Position numbers and translations under genes: made by a program. A stretch of 64,000 nt of DNA, taken from assembly GCA_012295275.1 (NCBI GenBank), contig CM022670.1, forward strand, positions 26,077,244 through 26,141,243, given 5' to 3'. This document shows positions 62,901 through 64,000 of this stretch, one piece after another (the stretch's first letter is position 1; each line of letters opens with the position of its first letter). The notes under the pieces are model-generated. The model was not told the DNA's origin. It worked only from the letters and a program-made list of their open reading frames with translations, and did no database searches. The DNA is from Chrysomallon squamiferum (lineage: Eukaryota; Mollusca; Gastropoda; Neomphalida; Peltospiridae).

Positions 62901-63812
62901 AAACTCTCCATTTTGCAGACGGCGGCGAGATTTACAAAATCGACTCAACAGAGACCGAATTGATCCTGACGAAGATGACTACTTAGTTGATCAGTACCGA
63001 TTTGAGGACATGGCTGATCGTGATCTGATCGATCGCGAACGCTTTGAGCGAGATGATGATTATCGACGTCAGTGGGTAGAAGAAGAGAAGAGAAAACGAG
63101 AGGAAGAGCGAAGGAGGAAGGAAGATGGTCGGTATGGACGGGACAGAGACCAGGACCAGGACCAGGACAGGGACAGGTCTCATGACCGAGATCGGTCACC
63201 AGAGAGGAACAGAAACAAATATGATGAAAATGGCAAAAAAGTGGAACGGACTGCATCAGATGATGTAAGCAAATATATTCTCATATTAATTATTATGATA
63301 GTAATTAAGAAATTATTATATTAATTATTATAATAATAATTAAGAAATTCCTATGTCAAGTAATTGTTATATTATTTATTATAATAATAATTAGGAAATT
63401 CTTATATTAGTTATTATAAAAATAATCAATTTTGGAAACTCTTATATCAAATAACTGTTATAATAGTATTTAAAGGTTTTTTTTATATTAATTATTATGA
63501 AAGTAATTAAGAAATTTTTATAGAATTTCATGAGGAGTGTATTGAATAAAGGTCAGAAACTGAAATATTGATGTTATTTGAAATATTGCTTTTTTTTATT
63601 ATAAATACTAATTTACACTATCTTCAAAAATTCACAATAAATATATGTTCTATATAACATGTTTATGATTTACAAACACATATTATATTGTTATTTCTTC
63701 ACTTTACTGTAGGAACTGGCTCGATACCCTTCACCCCCAGAACTCAGAATGCAATCACCTCTACAGACAGAGAGACTGACAGGATCAGCAAGACAAAGAA
63801 AGAAAGAAGAAA
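14327..63812 (+). CDS. SPATA1: SPATA1-like gene (spermatogenesis-associated protein 1), spliced, 3' end outside the window
   Basis: Exons 14327-14386, 35961-36067, 37357-37471, 44101-44154, 52820-53054, 54247-54282, 58107-58842, 62919-63264 and 63713-63812 all have GT-AG borders. Their phases (0,2,0,0,1,1,2,0,1) join into one frame of about 596 codons that continues off the edge. The first 130 residues (LVDLHVYVVP, ISLGIIRVPPEMRLTDVREEI, VFLRSCGRSLTR, AYAPELFLL) resemble the N-terminal domain of vertebrate SPATA1, a small alpha/beta domain with no known catalysis. After that comes a long Asp/Arg/Ser/His-rich disordered region with RS and RD dipeptides, and then a charged helical stretch. Human SPATA1 is about 460 residues, so this protein is already longer before its conserved C-terminal domain, which should lie beyond the window. 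SPATA1 is best known from testis; its biochemical role is poorly defined. The family call rests on recall of the N-terminus and could be tested by one protein search. Confidence 0.62.
14580..14670. repeat. (TC)45 dinucleotide microsatellite
   Basis: A perfect polypyrimidine run of about 45 TC units, starting 194 bases after the donor of start exon B. Polypurine/polypyrimidine mirror tracts of this length can form triplex DNA and bind GAGA-type factors. Confidence 0.97.
17487..17513. repeat. Poly-A tract
   Basis: A run of about 24 A followed by AATAAT. No retrocopy body was recognised upstream. Confidence 0.85.
18575..18840. repeat. Mosaic AAT/GAT/AAC triplet tract
   Basis: GATGAT, AATAAT and AACAAC runs, with a clean (AAT)n core at about 18750-18799. 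The minus-strand frames of Ile/Tyr/Leu/Ser over it are artefacts of the repeat. Confidence 0.85.
19323..19615. other. CpG-bearing patch inside intron 1
   Basis: About nine CpG dinucleotides fall in 300 bases where the surrounding intron has almost none, and GC is higher. It could be a recent insertion or an unmethylated regulatory element. I see no open frame of note. Confidence 0.35.
19580..20745. repeat. Diverged long-period repeat relics
   Basis: A module of the form GA(A)TTTgAATTt.GgTTTtACT...TCTGG...ATTcAATATGGAgTTTTtAA recurs, diverged, near 19595, 19761, 20316 and 20644; the last two are about 328 bases apart. Inside it a 57-base direct duplication starts at 19785 and 19842 (GTCTGGAATTCAGGGTTTT). 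It looks like an old tandem family; no coding content. Confidence 0.6.
21690..21950. repeat. Compound CA/TA/CATA/TACA microsatellite
   Basis: A degenerate purine-pyrimidine alternating region of about 260 bases. The Tyr/Thr/His frame at 21750-21950 is a by-product. Confidence 0.9.
22030..22340. other. Higher-GC patch of unknown origin in intron 1
   Basis: A stretch of about 300 bases with several CpGs and no simple repeats, unlike the flanking intron. No coding potential or tRNA-like boxes were seen. It is probably an old dispersed element. Confidence 0.3.
23494..23762 (-). mobile_element. tRNA-derived SINE-like element
   Basis: Read on the minus strand, the head has an A-box-like D-arm (ATACAGTGGTTAGTGTTGG, 23746-23728) and a B-box-like GGAGTTCAAGACCC (23700-23687), spaced much as in a tRNA gene with a small insertion. 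Next comes GGTTCACTCAGCCAT, a phrase I associate with molluscan SINEs. A body with the palindrome-like CTCTCCAGAGCGCTGACGTG follows, and then a 3' tail of AAT/AAC triplets (23534-23494). A tRNA head, short body and simple-repeat tail are the defining layout of a SINE. Target-site duplications were not resolved. Confidence 0.6.
24720..24815. repeat. ACT-triplet-rich tract
   Basis: Degenerate TACTACTATT repeats like those elsewhere in the window. Confidence 0.7.
25365..26345. repeat. Degenerate minisatellite, unit about 90-100 bp
   Basis: About nine or ten diverged units of the form AGATACATTAAATATgTACtT...AAACAAAATAAAC...TTAGTTaaTac..TTTaTAGCTTTTACT. A poly-T/poly-A inverted pair (about 25470-25513) interrupts the first units. 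The 114-codon frame at 25188 runs into this and is not a gene. Confidence 0.75.
27005..27250. repeat. Diverged two-copy tandem duplication
   Basis: Two blocks (near 27027-27090 and 27165-27230) share the order TTTxTGTAAAGTTxGA..GGTATTxxCAAxCTAATATC. An open frame across both gives similar peptides (LYVKFERYSQTNIS and FCVKLEWYLQANIG), which reflects the duplication rather than a protein. Confidence 0.5.
28143..28215 (+). mobile_element. Possible terminal inverted repeat of an old DNA transposon
   Basis: ACAGGTTGAAGATCC followed by CTGAAATCCAAAACG recalls the ends of widespread non-autonomous DNA elements that begin CAGGTTGAAGATCCCTTATCC. The partner end was not found in the following 500 bases, so this is only a relic if real. 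Confidence 0.25.
29001..29050. repeat. (CA)25 microsatellite
   Basis: A perfect 50-base CA run, followed within 60 bases by an ACT/ACA triplet mosaic. Confidence 0.97.
29060..29180. repeat. ACT/ACA/GCT triplet mosaic
   Basis: A degenerate triplet tract ending in poly-T at 29185-29201. A second such mosaic covers about 29485-29745 and gives long artefactual frames on both strands. Confidence 0.8.
29975..30897. repeat. 39-bp minisatellite, about 23 units
   Basis: The unit is roughly GTGGGATTGTATCGCTGAG then TTACATCAGTTTAGAGTAAT. Five units between about 30225 and 30420 are almost identical; units at either edge are diverged and vary in length. Because 39 is divisible by 3, the central units stay open in one frame as a 13-residue peptide repeat (MWDCIAELHQFRE). 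There are no splice sites or start context to support translation, and flanking units break the frame. Confidence 0.92.
30899..30995. repeat. TATG then TATC/TGTC tetranucleotide tract
   Basis: Directly abuts the 39-bp minisatellite, first GTAT-rich and then CTAT/CTGT-rich on the same strand. Confidence 0.8.
31650..32030. repeat. (AAAT)n-dominated low-complexity array with a 69-bp duplication
   Basis: AAATAA units interspersed with ACTA, and a 69-base unit (GTAAAAATAATAATTAAATA...) repeated at 31856 and 31925. Minus-strand Ile/Tyr/Leu frames over it are artefacts. Confidence 0.9.
32440..33170. repeat. Degenerate minisatellite with an exact-like 55-bp duplication
   Basis: AGTGATTTAAGTAAA...TCACTGTCAGTGTTACAAGTTGCTATAACATATTAC occurs twice in tandem (32605 and 32660, one mismatch seen), and a third partial copy starts at 32715. 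The wider region repeats modules built on GTTGCTATGATA and CAGCTTGAATAT with ATTAATTCAGCT. It is an old tandem family without coding content. Confidence 0.75.
34260..34620. other. Higher-GC non-repetitive patch upstream of candidate exon C
   Basis: About 350 bases with few simple repeats and several CpGs, ending roughly 430 bases before the ATG at 35048. It could be an alternative promoter or a conserved intronic element; nothing in it is diagnostic. Confidence 0.25.
35048..35110 (+). CDS. Candidate alternative first exon C of the SPATA1-like gene
   Basis: ATG in good context (G at -3, G at +4) opens MAEKKSQDQLILERANSYLE-K, which has normal protein composition and no low complexity. It meets a GTAGTT donor at 35111 in phase 0, matching the exon at 35961. 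An acceptor-like CGTAG stands at 35031, so it may be an internal exon with its own start. In that case the upstream frame from exon B would hit TGA, so translation would begin here. Confidence 0.4.
35125..35220. repeat. Poly-T followed by (AAT)n
   Basis: About 33 T (35127-35159), then about 16 AAT triplets at 35172-35219. A CA tract follows at 35375-35421. Confidence 0.92.
35480..35958. repeat. Degenerate tandem array upstream of the 35961 exon
   Basis: Roughly five diverged units share TTCATActTAGAAAGAAACAaTT..GTACATTTATTaTCAaTTATTTTcTAT. Each carries a pyrimidine run and a CTTAG or TTCAG, that is, an acceptor-like end. The true acceptor TTGCATTTCAG sits at the array's right edge. Confidence 0.65.
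35961..36067 (+). CDS. SPATA1: SPATA1-like exon 2
   Basis: Acceptor TTGCATTTCAG, donor GTATAC at 36068; phase 0 in, 2 out. It encodes LVDLHVYVVPVDIWRERFNN, then ...ETISLGII and two bases of Arg. The opening hydrophobic strand LVDLHVYVVP is the clearest match to SPATA1. Confidence 0.7.
36039..36385. repeat. Tandem duplication of the exon 2 end and its splice donor
   Basis: The sequence around the exon 2 donor (ACCATTTCTCTTGGAATCAT then CAG|GTATACAT) is repeated 112 bases later (copy at 36153-36200), again in degenerate form near 36268-36295, and clearly near 36346-36385. Between the copies a shared module ACTCATATAATTAATAATTA then TACTCTGTTA recurs. Copies 2 and 4 keep CAG|GTATAC, so each is a potential donor. 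Confidence 0.85.
36068..37356 (+). other. Intron 2 of the SPATA1-like gene
   Basis: Starts with an array that copies the end of exon 2. The rest is AT-rich with a CCCCACCCCAC plus poly-A tract near 37087-37120. No further exon was seen. Confidence 0.6.
37357..37471 (+). CDS. SPATA1: SPATA1-like exon 3
   Basis: Acceptor TTTACTTCAG, donor GTAAGT at 37472. The first base completes Arg, then VPPEMRLTDVREEIVQQLEG and PPDYVFLRSCGRSLTR; the exon ends in phase 0. It has amphipathic helix and strand character, consistent with the SPATA1 N-terminal domain. Confidence 0.72.
38640..39045. repeat. TAC/TGC/ATT triplet mosaic
   Basis: A 400-base degenerate triplet tract that yields a Thr/Ile/Tyr frame of 165 codons (38551-39048). 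Composition and lack of splice sites argue against a gene. Confidence 0.85.
39780..39815. repeat. (CTAA)n microsatellite
   Basis: About seven CTAA units after a poly-A run. Confidence 0.85.
39898..40145. repeat. TG-rich compound microsatellite
   Basis: GTGTGT, GTAT and TATATG alternation, ending in a clean (TG)n of about nine units at 40125-40144. A similar tract lies at 40625-40797. Confidence 0.9.
42009..42302. mobile_element. Fold-back (long inverted repeat) element, MITE-like
   Basis: Arms at about 42009-42105 and 42200-42302 are reverse complements over about 95 bases with a few mismatches. The core, 42046-42073 against 42240-42267, is a perfect 28-base match containing TAATCTTAATAACAGGATAA. 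The loop is an alternating CATA/TATA/CA region that is itself partly self-complementary. It has no coding capacity, so it is either a small non-autonomous DNA element or a derived hairpin. Clear target-site duplications were not resolved. Confidence 0.75.
43980..44100. repeat. Three-unit tandem array with acceptor-like ends before exon 4
   Basis: Units about 41 bases long (near 43983, 44024, 44065) share GAGTAACAcATCA.TaTTTTT and TTATTACTaTTATTAT. Each ends in a pyrimidine-rich stretch plus AG (ATCACAG, TTATAG, TTATACAG). Only the last adjoins the coding exon. Confidence 0.7.
44101..44154 (+). CDS. SPATA1: SPATA1-like exon 4 (18 codons)
   Basis: Acceptor CTTTATACAG, donor GTAAGT at 44155. 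Symmetric (phase 0 to 0), encoding LKSKQEYQLKVKHCLPPV, which joins LTR before and AYAPELFLL after. Family members have a similar basic segment leading to (Y)xPELYLL. Confidence 0.7.
46300..46442. repeat. Degenerate tandem repeat, unit about 45 bp
   Basis: Three units share GGAGTGgAAATTACCttGTGGaCAcTATcTAGAAT. It is non-coding and GC-richer than its surroundings. Confidence 0.55.
47690..47915. other. Higher-GC non-repetitive patch in intron 4
   Basis: Lacks simple repeats, has CpGs (CTCACGCCAC, TATCGATAC, TTTGCGGGTG) and stands out from the AT-rich intron. A 61-codon frame crosses it (47740-47925) with normal composition but no splice borders in phase. It could be a conserved non-coding element or part of an old mobile element. 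Confidence 0.3.
48203..48251. repeat. (TTG)n/(TTA)n microsatellite
   Basis: A GTTGTTGTT run changing to about 12 ATT triplets. Confidence 0.92.
48469..48521. repeat. (CA)26 microsatellite
   Basis: A perfect CA run of about 52 bases. Confidence 0.97.
49310..49760. repeat. Degenerate minisatellite, unit about 50-60 bp
   Basis: Roughly seven units share AACAATATGgCTGctTTtaAAA then aNtgTTTAtAacAAcAAC. Both ends carry a copy of the phrase ACATCTAATTCA...AGCAATTTCAGTT / AACATCTAATTCACTAATTA. Confidence 0.65.
51300..51448 (-). mobile_element. Second tRNA-SINE-like element (weak)
   Basis: On the minus strand, GGTTCAGCAGTTAGAGG (51437-51421) resembles an A-box D-arm, and AGATCAATAC (51394-51385) resembles a degenerate B-box at a tRNA-like distance. 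The remaining body (to about 51300) is non-repetitive and GC-richer than the intron. Boundaries, tail and target duplications were not resolved. Confidence 0.35.
52820..53054 (+). CDS. SPATA1: SPATA1-like exon 5
   Basis: Acceptor TTTTCGTAG, donor GTAATT at 53055; phase 0 in, 1 out. It starts AYAPELFLLDSSALNYG, the end of the conserved N-terminal domain, then becomes disordered (SDTDSRSQSS, RDSPHGHRGY, RDNYDRYGQS). Confidence 0.72.
53055..54246 (+). other. Intron 5 of the SPATA1-like gene
   Basis: Starts with a (TTTTA)n and (TTTA)n tract at about 53142-53200 and is very T-rich to 53400. The rest is AT-rich without recognisable features. Confidence 0.6.
54247..54282 (+). CDS. SPATA1: SPATA1-like exon 6, RS microexon (36 bp)
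   Basis: Acceptor TTTTTATAG, donor GTGAGT at 54283. Symmetric in phase 1 and divisible by three, adding KWRSRSRRPKY with the split codons giving Asp before and Gly after. It is a likely cassette: skipping still joins exon 5 to exon 7 in frame. Confidence 0.62.
54413..54469. repeat. (AT)n / TATG microsatellite
   Basis: Starts about 130 bases after the microexon donor and contains a perfect AT run of about 40 bases. Confidence 0.93.
55430..56065. repeat. Degenerate minisatellite, unit about 40 bp
   Basis: About 14 diverged units of the form TTAtTtCCTTTCATAGgCTTTt then TaGcAAAAG. Copy identity is low, so the array is old. Confidence 0.7.
56845..56970. repeat. AAC/AAT triplet mosaic
   Basis: (AAC)n followed by about 22 AAT triplets. 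The minus-strand poly-Ile/Val frame is an artefact. Confidence 0.93.
58107..58842 (+). CDS. SPATA1: SPATA1-like exon 7, long disordered charged exon
   Basis: Acceptor CTCTCATAG, donor GTATGT at 58843; phase 1 in, 2 out. It encodes 245 residues rich in Asp, Arg, Ser, Pro, His and Tyr, with repeats such as SDRSDRSYG, DRYDDHDGKDRYDKYH and DRSRRSSKSKS. No fold is expected. GC content jumps to about half against a quarter in the introns, and CpGs are frequent. A second frame over 58107-58523 is also open but would need the wrong phase at both borders. The exon is one continuous frame from 58109 to 58840. Confidence 0.8.
58843..62918 (+). other. Intron 7 of the SPATA1-like gene
   Basis: Starts with (GTA)n just inside the donor (58856-58876). 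It contains poly-A near 59825-59847, a pair of GGGCCAAAAGTCA phrases near 59507 and 59709, and long A/T runs (60570-60680). No exon was seen in 4 kb. Confidence 0.6.
62919..63264 (+). CDS. SPATA1: SPATA1-like exon 8, charged helix and RD-repeat
   Basis: Acceptor CATTTTGCAG, donor GTAAGC at 63265; phase 2 in, 0 out. It completes Arg, then RRDLQNRLNRDRIDPDEDDY, an acidic/basic helical stretch (RERFERDDDYRRQWVEEEKR then KREEERRRKED) and an Arg-Asp/Gln-Asp repeat (RDRDQDQDQDRDRSHDRDRS). The helical part could be a single-helix or coiled-coil segment. Frames on the minus strand over the exon are shadows. Confidence 0.8.
63280..63525. repeat. Tandem array, unit about 45 bp, after exon 8
   Basis: About five units share TATtAaTTATTATaAtAaTAATTAaGAAATTcTTATA. 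The array starts 15 bases after the donor of exon 8. Confidence 0.75.
63713..63812 (+). CDS. SPATA1: SPATA1-like exon 9 (last in window)
   Basis: Acceptor TTTACTGTAG, donor GTAAGT at 63813; phase 0 in, 1 out. It encodes ELARYPSPPELRMQSPLQTE then RLTGSARQRKKEE. The conserved SPATA1 C-terminal domain would follow in exons beyond the window. Confidence 0.75.
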
Positions 63813-63889
63813 GTAAGTTGTTTTTGCCCTTAAAAATCAGCTAGATACTGGCTGTGTCTTTAAGCATGAGCCATGGCTGGTATACTGTT

Positions 63890-64000
63890 TTTGAAAAATG
63901 TGGAGCTGGGATGTTATTAATGTTTTGTCAGGTATTTAGCGTTTTAAAAATGTGGAGTTTGGATGCTGTTCTGTCAGATATTTAGCTTTTATTAAATGTT
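63890..64000. repeat. Two-copy tandem duplication after exon 9
   Basis: AAAAATGTGGAG then T/C-TGGGATG...TTCTGTCAGATATTTAGC recurs at an offset of about 52 bases (TGGAG at 63901 and 63953). It may continue past the edge. Confidence 0.6.

Overview
This is a piece of animal nuclear DNA. It is very AT-rich, carries spliced genes with clean GT-AG introns, and is crowded with microsatellites (CA, TC, CATA, AAAT, and mixed ATT/ACT/GTT/TGC triplet tracts). A diverged metazoan PCM1, a SPATA1-like gene with long introns, tRNA-derived SINE-like elements and this style of simple-sequence DNA suggest a mollusc, most likely a cephalopod. The taxon is inference; other AT-rich invertebrates are not excluded. 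No bacterial genes, CRISPR arrays, rRNA or tRNA genes were seen.

Layout. (1) 1-3997, plus strand: the last eight or nine coding exons of PCM1, the centriolar-satellite scaffold. All phases join into one frame of 456 residues with the TGA at 3615-3617; a further downstream exon could give a different C-terminus. AT-rich 3'UTR or intergenic DNA follows to about 8.9 kb. (2) About 8.9-14.4 kb: a block visibly richer in CpG. It holds an uninterrupted minus-strand frame for a 217-residue multi-pass membrane protein (9167-9820) that I do not recognise, with a full CRE palindrome just upstream. It also holds two possible start exons for the next gene. (3) About 11.8-64.0 kb, plus strand: a long gene whose N-terminal exons resemble SPATA1 (spermatogenesis-associated protein 1). 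Exons at 35961-36067, 37357-37471, 44101-44154, 52820-53054, 54247-54282, 58107-58842, 62919-63264 and 63713-63812 join in phase; the gene runs off the right edge. Its middle is a long charged, RS/RD-rich disordered region. Three separate ATG-bearing exons (11821, 14327, 35048) end in the right phase to serve as its first exon.

The introns hold the more unusual material: a roughly 23-copy 39-bp minisatellite near 30 kb, several degenerate minisatellites of 40-100 bp, a roughly 290-bp fold-back element at 42.0-42.3 kb, two minus-strand tRNA-SINE-like elements, and short tandem arrays next to SPATA1 exons that duplicate splice-site sequence.

PCM1 acts at centriolar satellites and cilia, and SPATA1 is known mainly from testis, so the neighbourhood has a loose centrosome/cilium/sperm theme. 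That link is inference. I found no convincing new multi-gene system. The best leads are the orphan membrane protein with its CRE, the alternative SPATA1 starts, the splice-site-bearing tandem arrays and the intronic hairpin.
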